A stretch of DNA of 19,275 nt from Rhizopus sp. PT2906 (GCA_025529335.1 JAMYHX010000653.1:1-19275); one strand, 5' to 3'. Shown: positions 9,432 to 19,192, numbered from the stretch's first letter. The notes: generated from the sequence alone by a model not told the origin. Program-made: numbers and translations.

Positions 9432-9904
9432 GTGAATCTTTTCTTTGCCTATTTGTTAATAGGCTTTTCTTATCGAGGATATTCAATTTGATTGACATAC
9501 GATTTGAAGTGATCCATAAGAGCAATGTCCCGCCAACCTTCTGGCAAACTATTGAGAATGGTACAGCCAAGATGGCATATGCAGGCAAATGAAACTATCT
9601 CTCGGAAGACGCCATCAAGCTGTTTGGTCAAGTTGAGAAACAACGATCATCGAAAGCAATGCTGAAATTTATCGACAACGAAAAATACCTTTTATCCAGT
9701 TATGACAAGGATGACACCGAAGAATATGCCGTGTTGTTGGTTGTGGAGTAAGTGTAAGTAAATCAAAATGGCGTTCAAATATGCACGATCGATAATTGTC
9801 ATGCAACTCATTGCATTCAACGTCAAAGTGTTAGAAATTTTAATCATCATCAAGAGAGCGATCCAGAAGCTACTTGTTACCACAGATTCGCTTCACTGCT
9901 ATAA
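9389..9904 (+). pseudogene. Decayed coding sequence of unknown family
   Basis: One plus-strand frame runs from 9389 to 9751 (121 codons) with a single internal stop, TGA at 9590. It has protein-like content: VRRISLKLRESF, then VPPTFWQTIENGTAKMAYAG, then after the stop NYLSEDAIKLFGQ, KAMLKFIDNEKYLLSSYDKD and EYAVLLVV. At its end is a consensus donor (GTAAGTG at 9748); splicing to GTTAG at 9833-9834 continues in frame with ENFNHHQESDPEA to a stop at 9904. A further fragment, SSSGEKASKATKVNNAIKAG, follows near 10000-10060. I do not recognise the family. The frame starts inside the inverted repeat and points away from the minus-strand relic. Confidence 0.35.
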
Positions 9905-10787
9905 ATTTTACTGGACGGCACAGGCAAAGCCATGACTGAATAAGTCCTCTTGGTAAAGTGTTTACTTTGTATGGATTCTTTAATTTACGACATCGTTTTC
10001 TTCGAGTGGTGAAAAGGCTTCCAAGGCTACTAAGGTGAACAATGCAATCAAGGCGGGGCTGCTCCTCATCGACAATGGTATCCTGCGACGGTATAATAAT
10101 TATTAAGAACTAAATAGAAATGGGATTTCCTTGTAGTCAAATTACTTCTTATGAGATGCACTATCCGTGTATTGCTTCGTCTGTGTGCCACTCACACCAT
10201 CTCGTGAAACCTAATTGCGTCCCCTTTCCGGAGGGAGGGATCTTCAAAGCGCATCTATCAAGCTATGGTCCATATGTAGACCAAAAGATTTAGTCAGCCT
10301 GTTTATATACTTTTGTTAAAGTGCAGTTAATTCAAGTAATAGGGATATACACTATTTCAGAAAGAGATACTGCGCTTATCTGTCCTTTTTTTTCGTATAA
10401 ATTGTGTTATAAAAATTGCAAAATACGACTTTTCTGAAAAAAAAAAAAAACTATAACTATCTTTATACATAAAGCGTTTATTTTTAATAAAACTTGTTAT
10501 CAATGTGCTATTTGCCAGTCAAAGTAAAGCTTGATGAAGAAATTTCTTTTACTGATAATTTTTCTTTGGAGTCATCAGCAAAACTTGATTCTTATAAAGA
10601 TAAAGCATTGCTGTTTATCATCATCTAGTCTTAATTAGCTTTACGATATAATGTATTGCTAAGTCATGTGACGTTCCTAATTACCTCAATTGGATTCTTT
10701 TTTTATGCAGAAAACTTTAAAGAAACTGAAGTTAAACTTTTTTTTTCTGTCGTTTTCTAAAAGGTTGTTACAAAAAAAAAAAAAAAC
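9905..10787. other. Degenerate intergenic region upstream of the PITH gene
   Basis: About 880 bp. The first part carries another short relic peptide on the plus strand (around 10000-10100). At 10348-10380 there is a TA-flanked CACTATTTCAGAAAGAGATA sequence that resembles the end motif before the Tc1 transposase at 13533. The last 300 bp are AT-rich with T and A runs and probably hold the promoter and leader of the PITH gene; a poly-A run stops just before its ATG. Confidence 0.35.
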
Positions 10788-11699
10788 ATGAGTCATTGTC
10801 ATCACGAACATTGTGACCATAGCCATGACGATTTGCCTGGATCTGGAGAACAGTTTTTACTATACTCCAAGATTGACTTGGACAATGTACGCTGTTTGAA
10901 CGAAGCCGAACCTAATAGTGGTCAAAAGGTCATCCGGCCATGGAATGAACGTATGGATGACACAAAGGTATAATATCACACTTTTCTTTGACTGGTTACT
11001 AATGCTTTTCTTTCTTTTATCATAGTATTTGGAGAGTGACGCTGATGAGCAGTTGATTGTATTTGTTCCGTAAGTGATAAGAAAAAAAGGAGAAAAGAAG
11101 GGGAGGGTAGAATTAACAAACAATAGATTTACTGGTATTGTCAAATTACGTTCAATATGTTTACGTACGGATAATACTGATGCTGCACCATCCAAGGTGA
11201 AAGTGTAAGTAGCGTGCTTAGATGCATATATCTTGTATTCTAAGCTGTAACTGTAGGTTCATCAATCGCGAGGATGTTGACTTTGATGCGGCAGAGAGCT
11301 ATACTCCAGTACAAGAGTTTGATCTTGTTCAAGGATCGAATGAAGTGATTGAATACACAACCAAGGTGACAAAATTCAGTAACGTTCGTAACATTACCCT
11401 ATTCTTCCCTGAAAACTTCGGTGAAGATACAAGTATCATACGCTACCTTGGATTTAAAGGAGAATGGAGTGAGGTACGTTTAAATGAAAAAAAAAAAAAA
11501 AGAGGAGACTTTTCTTTATACTGACCTCGGTATTGTTTGTAGCTTAAGCGAGATCCAATTATAACAGGTAATAGGAAAAAATAGAGTTGTAAGAAATAGC
11601 TATTCATTTCTTATATCCATAGTCTATGAAGCCAGCGCCAATCCAGCGGATCATAAAATACCAGGTGTATCTGATAAGACAGATCATTCAGTACAATAA
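10788..11699 (+). CDS. PITHD1: PITH-domain protein (PITHD1-type, proteasome-interacting thioredoxin-like C-terminal domain)
   Basis: Six exons (10788-10967, 11026-11069, 11127-11204, 11257-11473, 11543-11567, 11623-11699) join in frame to 206 residues, close to the roughly 210 of animal PITHD1. Introns are 52-69 nt with good GT...AG borders; exon 5 is only 25 nt. The N-terminus MSHCHHEHCDHSHDD is His/Cys-rich, as in the family. The PITH domain (formerly DUF1000) covers nearly the rest: LDNVRCLNE, IRPWNERMDD, YLESDADEQLIVFVPFTG, KLRSICLRTD, the TKVTKFSNVRNITLFFPENFG core, LGFKGEWSE and the C-terminal VYEASANPADHK. In the related TXNL1 this domain docks a thioredoxin domain to the proteasome; here it stands alone without a CXXC thioredoxin active site. 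Location is probably cytosol/nucleus. It converges with the LysM gene; the stops are 89 bp apart. Confidence 0.95.
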
Positions 11700-11788
11700 A
11701 CGATTATAATTGTTTTCTTAAATGTATATATTTATTAAAGAGAATGCCATTATTTTCTTTCGTGAATGATGACACGCTAAAAAGTAAT

Positions 11789-12597
11789 TTAAATAAAAGC
11801 AGAGGCGGCAATACAGGCAATACCGGCAGCAACGAGAGCGGAGGAAGATGTGAGAGAAACAGCTGAGCTAGGAGCCTTACTGGCAGATGCAGAGCTGGCA
11901 CTTGAACTGGCACTTGAACTGGCACTTGAGCTAGGAGCATTGGAAATTGAGGCACTGGAGGCTGAAGCAGAAGCACTAGAAGACAGAATACTAGAGACAA
12001 CAGATGATGAAGCAGCGGATGCAGATGGAAGTGAAGTGGAAGCGCCAGATACAGCAATGGAAGCAGAGGCAGCAGTAGAGGAGTTTGTAGGAGTAGTAGC
12101 GTTGTTAGACACTGCGTCTGCAGCAACAGCCTAATGGAATAATGAATATTTATGTAACAAAAAATGTACTATTTTACATACACATGGTGCTGTTAAGCAA
12201 ACACAGAAAGGTTTGCCTGTATCAAGATTATCACAATTCTATTTTAAATAGGTTAGTTTTTACATTTTGAGTTGAATAAACAAGAGTCTTACATGTTGGA
12301 CACTGTGATGAAGGCCAGGATTCTACATAAAAAAAAGTTATACTATGAATATAAAGAGAAAGAGAGAGAAATAGAATTACCATAGCGTAGAAATCAGCTT
12401 CAGAGATTTTGTATTGTGCAGCAACAGATACACAGGTATCATTTGCAGTAACTGATAAGAAACGAGATCAATAAACTGGTTTGTTAGGTTCAATAGAGAT
12501 ACTTACTTATATGTGTTTGGAGACATCCTTCTGCAGGCTTAGCAAGGGTTTGATGTACCAAAAGGGATGCAATGGCAGCAACTGTAACAAATTTCAT
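11789..12597 (-). CDS. Secreted LysM protein with Ser/Ala-rich stalk and probable GPI anchor
   Basis: Five exons (12597-12507, 12451-12381, 12322-12293, 12238-12182, 12130-11789) join in frame to 196 residues; introns are 51-58 nt. Residues 1-19 form a signal peptide (MKFVTVAAIASLLVHQTLA, cut before KPAEG). One LysM domain follows at about 25-76: GCLQTHIITANDTCVSVAAQ, then YKISEADFYAMNPGL and NCDNLDTGKPFC. Cysteines at 25, 37, 66 and 76 fit the disulphide-bonded fungal LysM type, and CVCLTAPC adds two more. LysM domains bind chitin or other N-acetylglucosamine polymers. Residues about 84-180 are almost only Ser, Ala, Thr and Pro, a likely O-glycosylated stalk. The end, SSALVAAGIACIAASAFI, is a hydrophobic GPI-attachment signal. 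It is therefore probably a cell-wall or membrane-bound chitin-binding protein, not a free effector. The Ser/Ala stretch is low complexity and creates misleading open frames on the other strand. Confidence 0.87.
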
Positions 12598-13532
12598 AAG
12601 AATTAGAGCGTGAAAGAAGAGTAAAATAGATGAAATAGGAAAAGAGATCACCTTCATAAACTGTTTTCATTTAGTTGTACTACTCCTCGTGCTTTTAAAA
12701 ACTTGGTTACCTAAGGGAGTTTTTTTATTAGAGTCACTAACTGAATCAGGAACGAATCACTCTGTCTCTCCTTCCTTTCTTTTAATGAACAAGTAAAAGT
12801 TATATTTGAGAATAAATCTTGAATACAATATACATGTGTACAAGCCGGACTAATCCAAACATCTACTACAATACCTTTTCCAAATCAGTGGTCAAGGTTG
12901 TAGACAATTAATTGAAGCATAGTGTTTACAAAACACCACTTTTTTTCTCAAATATAGAGCATACTAATTAAATCATTATAACCATAGATGTTATTGTAAG
13001 GGAACTTTAGCATGTTTATGACTACGTTCTTTGATCTCCTTGATCATAATAAAGGCATTGAACACTCCTAGGGAACATCTTTATGGTCAGAATTGAATGG
13101 GGAATAAAAATCCCGTTTTTGGATTATAAAATAAATACAATGATTGTGTAACTGCACTGTTGATGTGTAGTTACACACTGCTATATTACTTGCCTGTAAT
13201 TGTTTTAGATGCCTTCGAATGGGGACAGCTATTGGTCGATCTTGTACCGCTTGCGATACATTTAAGAATTGATTTTTTTTTCCAAACGATTTGCGCGTCT
13301 AATCTTTAGCACGGGTTTTGATTTCGTTCAAGTTTCAGTTTGGTGATAAAGTGAATTTCTTCGTTCTTCTCAAGTCGCTGCGTCTCAGGAGGGATGGTTG
13401 TCAAAAGCTATCGTCCGCGATCATAAAATCATCAGCACCACTACAACTACTCTGTCAGACGCACAAAATGATTACATAGTAGGGAATTCTGAATAGAACA
13501 ATAGCATTCGCTGCCGTATTTCTACGTTTATA
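12598..13532. other. Gene-free region between the LysM gene and the Tc1 element
   Basis: The first 100-150 bp should hold the LysM gene's promoter. The rest is AT-rich, without a long open frame or a protein I recognise. It contains one short hairpin at 13145-13177. Confidence 0.4.
13145..13177. repeat. 9-bp perfect inverted repeat
   Basis: TGTGTAACT (13145-13153) and AGTTACACA (13169-13177) are exact reverse complements with a 15-bp loop. No terminator or element boundary can be tied to it. Confidence 0.5.
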
Positions 13533-15077
13533 CAGTCATTTCAGAAAGTAAAGTCGCTGATTTTGAGTTCAATGCCGTGCAAAAAAAAATTGTGTGTTCG
13601 ATAATGATGTCGATTGATCCAAAAATAAAGTCCTGCTCAGATGTCACGAACTTCGTTTATTTTTAATTGTCGCTTAGTGATTATCCAATAAAATTCTTGG
13701 CATTAAATTATTATAAAAAAGGGGTTACGATTTTCTGTGTCCATTTTGCTCTTTTCTTTCTATTTACAATTTATTTTACAGATATTGAAGTTGAGTATGC
13801 GATTTGTTTATAAAGATGGACAAGGACATGTTGTTGATGAGAACGGAGTTGAGCCTATGGATTTTGTTGTTGACGAGGAGCTATTCGCTATCGAAACAAT
13901 AAGTTCTCGTACTCAATTTCTAATGAATAAACCCCCGGAAAGACTATCTAATCCCGTAATACTTCCAGCTGCGGATGAAATAAACTATGATGTTGATATG
14001 GAGTTATGCAGTAAGCGACGCTATACGGTTTACTCTGATGAAGACAAGACTAGATTTTTTCATTTATTTTTCAGCAAATGCTTGAATGCTTCTGCTGCTG
14101 CGAGACAATTGGGCATTCATATCCGGGCAGCGCAGAGATGGGTTAAACGTTATTACGGAGACCCTGAAAGCATTTTCGAAAAAAAGAAAAAATCAGGACG
14201 ACGTCGTATTCTTGGGAATGATCATAAGCAATTTCTTTCAAATTACATTGATGAGAATCCTTCTGCCGTTGTCAATGAAGTGGTGAAAAGTTTAAAACAA
14301 AGCTATGAGGATCTCGACGTTTCTCGTAGTACTGTTTATAATTTCATGACAACTTAGTGTAATCTGTCTATTAAGCAAGCACAGTTTCATCCTGTGGAAA
14401 GAAACAGTGAGGAAAAGATTCAGCAAAGATACGACTGGGTTCAAAAGTGGCAGCAAACTGACCTGGATTTCACAACAAATTGCGTCTTTCTTGATGAATC
14501 GGCCTTTCACATTAATTTGAAACGGGGTATGGCTTGGTCAAAGAAAGGCACTCCTGCAGTAGTTACAGTGCCAATGACGAAAGCAAAAGCAACTTTTATT
14601 TTAGGTGCAATTTCTGCCACAGGTTTAATTAATGTTAGTTTGCGAGTTCCGAAGCGTATCAAGAAGAGAAAGCTCGGGTGTGAGACTGATGGTTATAGCA
14701 TAGGAACAATGACTGGCCATTACTTGAGCTTTTTAAAAGCTACTCTTGATGAAATGGACAAGTATCCAGAAATGAAGGGACATTATCTTGTCATGGATAA
14801 TGCTCCTATCCATAGCTCAACTGACATAGGAAAGTATATTCACTCTTGAGGATATCGATATGCATATCTTCCTCCATATTCCCCTGAACTGAATCCAATT
14901 GAGCAGTTTTGGTCAGTCGTCAAAAGTAAAGTTAAACGAAACAAGTTTTTGGAAAAAGAATCGCTCATGACTAGGATCAGTGAGGCGTGTGATAGCTTAC
15001 ATTTTAGTGATTTCAAAGGCTTCGTTTCTCATTCTGCTAATTGCTTTGATAGGTACCTTAACAAAGAAAGCATATAA
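13533..15077 (+). mobile_element. Tc1/mariner-family DNA transposon, inactive, 3' terminus not found
   Basis: The element is defined by the DD34E transposase pseudogene at 13797-15077. A candidate 5' terminus is the TA-flanked CAGTCATTTCAGAAAGTAAA beginning at 13533, which has the usual Tc1 look (a TA target followed by CAG...). No reverse complement of this sequence is visible between 15077 and 16373, so the 3' inverted repeat is lost, highly diverged, or the 5' end is misjudged. A T-rich stretch ending in TTTATTTTACAG (13781) just before the coding region could be a 5' intron acceptor. Confidence 0.7.
13797..15077 (+). pseudogene. Tc1/mariner transposase, full length but with two in-frame stop codons
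   Basis: One frame from ATG 13797 to TAA 15077 spans 427 codons and is interrupted only by TAG at 14355 (codon 187) and TGA at 14847 (codon 351); no frameshift is seen. The N-terminal half carries helix-turn-helix DNA-binding segments (NASAAARQLGIHIRAAQRWV and later DLDVSRSTVYNFM) joined by a basic KKKKSGRRR linker. The catalytic half keeps the complete triad: Asp233 in FLDESAFH, Asp334 in VMDNAPIH and Glu369 in SPELNPIEQFW. Counting the TGA as one position, 34 residues separate the second Asp from the Glu, the Tc1 D34E spacing. The first stop falls before the catalytic domain, the second between the last two catalytic residues, so no active enzyme can be made. In life this class cuts and pastes the element at TA sites. 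Confidence 0.9.
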
Positions 15078-16373
15078 AGCGGGCAACAGCAATCTGTAAG
15101 CCAATAGAAAACATGAGCAAAAAAAAAAAACATGACCAAACCGATTTTTTATGAGACTGTTGTGTATTCATATCAATAGCAAACAAATACTGTATAAAGA
15201 AAATAGTAGAAAGGGAAATAGGAAGGATGAGTAAATCCAACAAAGAGCGAGCAAGTAAAAACACACACGATAACAAAGGAAAATCACCGGTGGGAATAGA
15301 GAAAATAAAAAAGATTGATTGGGTGGGTATATGGCCACATTCAAGAGTCAAGAGTCAAGTTACAGGTTCGTTTCCTTGGCGCTAACTTGTTTTTGATCAC
15401 GTCCAAATACGCGCTCGACAGTGTATCACAGCGCCAAGGCGTCAGTGTTGTGTTCAGCTTTAGTGTTATTGTAAAAAGGCAGATAAGTCGATGACTTGCG
15501 AATTAGATTCATTATTAAGAAGAGCTGAATATTATTAAATTAAGTTTGTGTGAGAGTTTTATAGGGAATATTAATGTGGTCATTGGCATTATTTATGCTT
15601 ATGTTATTATTGTTATACTAGTAGCTACTATAGTTGTTATTATTATTATAAGTTATTCTTATCAGATGCGATAGAGGAATGTAAAGTAGAATGTATGCTC
15701 TACTGCAAGATTATACTCGATTTATTATAATGATTATCTCATCAAACACGTCAACTTTTTTAACAAAACGATGGCGCCTTTGTTATTGCACAAATGAGAC
15801 AATGAGCAAAAAAAACATGGCAACGAATTGTTTTAGAGAACCGATGGATTGCGTTTGAAATCACGATGCGATGATTTGTTGGTTAATCAGGCTTCGATGA
15901 ATGATAGCAAAAGGGGCTTAAACATATGGATTGGTCAGCGTGTTATTCGAAAAAGTGTTGACCTAAATATGTTTGAATACAAAAGTGCGGACGTTCTTCG
16001 AAATCAATATAAAAAGCACATGAAATAGTTAATATGCAATCTATTAAATTAAGAATGAGTTTGGTTCAATAGAGTTGTATTCAAGAAGTGAAGATCAGTA
16101 AATCTACTCTTTTTTTTTTTTAATGACATTGATGATTACTTATTCAAAGATGTAGATTGAGCGCTCTCTATTGGCTATTTAAGAGCTCCTGCCAGTAATT
16201 CTGCTTAAGAGCTTACTGAACAATGCTGTTTCGATGATAATGATTCCTCTATTATAATTGCATAATATGGTACGCTTCGTACATGCATAAAAGTGACGCA
16301 CGATAATCCCATTTTGGATAATAAACATCTTTCAACTCCTAAAAATGCTCTGCGACAATCCCTTTTTTTTTTA
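15078..16373. other. Gene-poor region between the Tc1 relic and the RhoGAP gene
   Basis: About 1.3 kb of AT-rich DNA. It has ATT/GTT triplet runs around 15590-15660, a short tandem copy of AAGAGTC at 15344, and the 10-bp inverted repeat at 15374-15439. No coding region, tRNA or rRNA was recognised. A hydrophobic minus-strand open frame at 15058-15351 overlaps the transposase end and shows no family features. Confidence 0.45.
15374..15439. repeat. 10-bp perfect inverted repeat
   Basis: CCTTGGCGCT (15374-15383) pairs exactly with AGCGCCAAGG (15430-15439) around a 46-bp spacer. It is GC-rich in an AT-rich stretch, about 300 bp past the transposase stop. Confidence 0.55.
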
Positions 16374-17979
16374 TTATTGGTCTTTGTATTGTCCAAACAC
16401 TTTACTACTGTCAGATTCATAAGCACAAGCTGAAGGATCTACATGCGTTTCATTAATAAGTGTTCTTAAAAAGGCCTGTTCATATTTCGAGTTTTCAAAC
16501 ACGGTTGTCAAACTCTCTGATGGACATCTCAAAAAGTTGGGTGCAAAGACCATGGCAAGGTTGCTGACATTCATTAAAGTGTGTTTGATGATCTCTGGGT
16601 CGGTAAATTCCTAATATATCATGTTATTTCCCGCGCTTTTTTTTTTTCTTTTTCGTAAACCCTACCTGCAGGAAATTAATGATATATAGAGCAATGCGTC
16701 TGTTGGTATCTGGTAGTCGATTAATAATATTAATAGCCATTTCTGGCTCTTCTGCGTATTTAATGCAATCATAATAGTTTTCGGAAGTAATGATCGGTTC
16801 GACCAAGTCTCGTAGCCAATACTTTAAAAGTGAAGCTGGTACATTTGGATCTGTGATACCTGTGGCATCATAATTGCCATTCTCAATACGCACTCGCTAC
16901 AACTGCAGTATTAGACAAGAGCTGAGTAATGCAAAATGTGGTTCTTACCAAATCCGTCACTGCATCTGCATCACCGGGTACACGGAATATACCTTCGGAT
17001 AACTGTCCGTTGGTCTCCCTTACTGCGTTGGTCAAGAAGGGAACAATCATTGGTATCTTGAGATCAGGGCTGGTATTTGCCTGTAAGTCCATAATAAATT
17101 GCAGTGACTCACCAAACACAGACGGTTTAAAGGGTGCTTCCTTTTACAGAAAAGGAAATATAAAAGTAAGCATAGGTGAGAAATGGAGGAGAGGGAAAGA
17201 AAGCAGGATTACCTTTGCCCGGGCAATTTCGGCACTTGTCAACACTTTTCCTTTAGCTCCTCGTTTACATATCCTCTTCAGTTTATTAGATACATGTTGA
17301 CTCATAGTGGCTACTTGAGGATCCTGTGAATGATGATGATGCTGTACAAAATCTGTCAGGTACGCCTCTAGGTTTTTTGATGGAGGAAAAGTAACGCTGA
17401 TGATACATAGCAACCCCCATCCTCGGTGAATACTTTCTCTATACTTGCTTGTTAAGTGTACTGCTATTCCCAAAATATAAATGTCATATTTACGGATTAG
17501 GATTTTCATGCAATTGCTTGCAAATCTGAACATAAATCTCGTCTCGCATCTGTCCCTTTGTAATACCGCAAGTCAAGATGGTCTGTATGTCCTCTATCTC
17601 ATTTGAATGTCTAGATCTTGATCTGTCTCCCATGATAGTCTGTACCAACTTGAAGCATTTAAGAGCATCCTTGTATAACTCTTTGTTCATCATGATGAGT
17701 GGTTGACGTAATGAGTCCTATTATATTCTATTTGTATGAATACATTGTACGTTGATAGTCTTGGTTCAGTAAAAAAAAAAAGGTAACTTTTTACTTTTGT
17801 CCATTTGAGCATTTCATTCATCGGCACTTTTCTTCTAAATAAACCCTTTTTGTGTGTAGCAAAATACTTTTTAGCGAATCCATCTATGGCAAACTTGTTG
17901 ATTTCTTGTTGCAATCCTGCGGGCAATGTTGGCCTATTAAATATGCGTCATGAATACCTCAAATTTTGCATTCCTCTTT

Positions 17980-18014
<35 letters not shown>

Positions 18015-19052
18015 AATACTTTTTTAGAGTGGCCGCGGGGGTGATGGGTGGGGAGCAGTGAGGTTGATTAAGTGGATGCATAGCAATAGCAGCCTCTACA
18101 CAAATATGCATTATGATCGTTTGCTTATGATTGTATGTGTGACATATTAATTATTATGCGTCGTACCTGGGTTATTTGTAGGTGAGCTGATGGCAATAGA
18201 ATATCGACTTGTAGGTGATCCGGCTCTAATAGCCAAGTTTTTAAACGGATGGTTTGCTGCTTTCTTTGTTAATGATGGTAAATGTGGCCTTTTAGGAAAC
18301 ATTGGCTCCTATAGCAAAAGGGGAAGTTACAAAAAGAGCAAAAGGTTTAGGGAGACAAAAAGGAGTGTACCTTTGTGGAGCAAATACTTTGTTTTCTTCC
18401 ATTGTTTGGTACTTGCTCAATAATATCTTTTGCCATACTATCGGATGTCGATCTTTGATGCTGTCTTCTTGTTGTTGCTGTAGTTGTCGTTGTTATTGTT
18501 GTCACCGTATCTGTTTCCATGGTGATCTCGGATAAATCAAGCGATCGGCTGTTTCTTTTCATCGTATTAGTATTGTTATTATGGTGACCACTGATCGAAG
18601 GCTTTTTAACCAATAAAGACATTTGCTTTGAGAATTCTTCTGAAGGCTATCCAAGTCGTAAATAGGAAAAGAAAAAAGAAAAAAAAAAGGAACTTACACG
18701 GATTTTGACAAGTGAAATTATATTTGTATCTGTGGGCCGCATCCAATTAGAGACGTTTGCACGTGTATGATAATAATATGGTAAATTGTGCTTTTCGTCC
18801 CATAATTCCCACCAATCGCCGTCTGGGTTTTTCGGTAGACTACTCCATGCATTAATGGGTGAAAAACTTTTATGATTTACTTTACATGCTCGATTCATTC
18901 AAGGGCCTTGACCAACTGCATTCACCTGTTATCTTGTCAAACAGATGAATATTACCCCCTTTTTTTCAGTTATAGCTACTTACATGATTGGCATAAAATG
19001 AACAAGGGAAATTAGGATTCGATACTTCAACCCACTCGTATTCAATAGACAT
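16374..19052 (-). CDS. Rho GTPase-activating protein, WW-WW-MyTH4-RhoGAP (ARHGAP39/Vilse-like)
   Basis: Twelve exons join in frame to 666 residues: 19052-18984, 18932-18886, 18839-18698, 18646-18371, 18308-18167, 18095-18020, 17933-17795, 17717-17494, 17438-17213, 17140-16949, 16896-16666, 16610-16374. The 76-nt sixth exon is needed to keep frame and is bounded by a poly-A intron. WW1 is at 7-33 (W7, FYANH, ITGECSWSRP); WW2 at about 49-74 (WWELWDEK, LPYYYH, W71, P74). Residues about 90-245 are a Ser/Thr/Asn-rich linker. MyTH4 covers about 255-415 (LRQPLIMMNKELYKDALKCF, QTIMGDR, RGWGLLCIISVTFPPS). RhoGAP covers about 455-640, with arginine finger Arg500 in EGIFRVPGD, LLKYWLRDLVEP, and Asn605 in NLAMVFAPNF. 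It should switch off Rho/Rac/Cdc42-type GTPases and shape actin or polarity; WW domains would bind proline-rich partners and MyTH4 microtubules or motors. Domain order matches animal ARHGAP39. Target GTPase unknown. Confidence 0.93.
17982..18016. repeat. T26/A9 tract inside a RhoGAP intron
   Basis: Twenty-six T followed by nine A on the plus strand. It fills much of intron 6 (18019-17934) of the RhoGAP gene, so the pre-mRNA carries a U-run then a long A-run directly after the GTATTT donor. Confidence 0.9.
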
Positions 19053-19128
19053 CTTTAAATAGGACCAAAAAATGAAGAAAGGGAAAAAAGAGAAAAAGAG
19101 AAAGACTTGATGTCTTTAAATAGTAAAG

Positions 19129-19134
19129 CACGTG
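19129..19134. promoter_or_regulatory. CACGTG E-box upstream of the RhoGAP gene
   Basis: CACGTG within the 8-bp palindrome GCACGTGC lies 77 bp upstream of the ATG at 19052, a reasonable promoter position for a bHLH factor. Functional use is not shown by the sequence. Confidence 0.28.
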
Positions 19135-19189
19135 CACATGAAAAGGAGCAAGTAAACAAAAAAAAAAAGAAAACCAGTTTTGTCTCCCC

Positions 19190-19192
<3 letters not shown>

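Noticed and set aside
9262..9588. Minus-strand 108-codon frame across the inverted repeat
   Set aside because: It is antisense to the plus-strand relic at 9389-9589, which has the more protein-like composition, and it shows no family features.
11850..12134. Plus-strand open frame encoding a Leu/Ala/Glu-rich repetitive protein
   Set aside because: It is the antisense of the Ser/Ala-rich stalk of the LysM gene; low-complexity codons keep several frames open. The minus-strand gene has signal peptide, LysM and GPI signal.
15058..15351. Minus-strand hydrophobic 97-codon frame
   Set aside because: It overlaps the transposase end, consists of Phe/Leu/Ile from A-rich sense DNA, and has neither a clear promoter nor a recognisable family.
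16929..17300. Plus-strand 123-codon frame
   Set aside because: Antisense to RhoGAP exons 9 and 10; the minus strand carries the conserved arginine-finger region.
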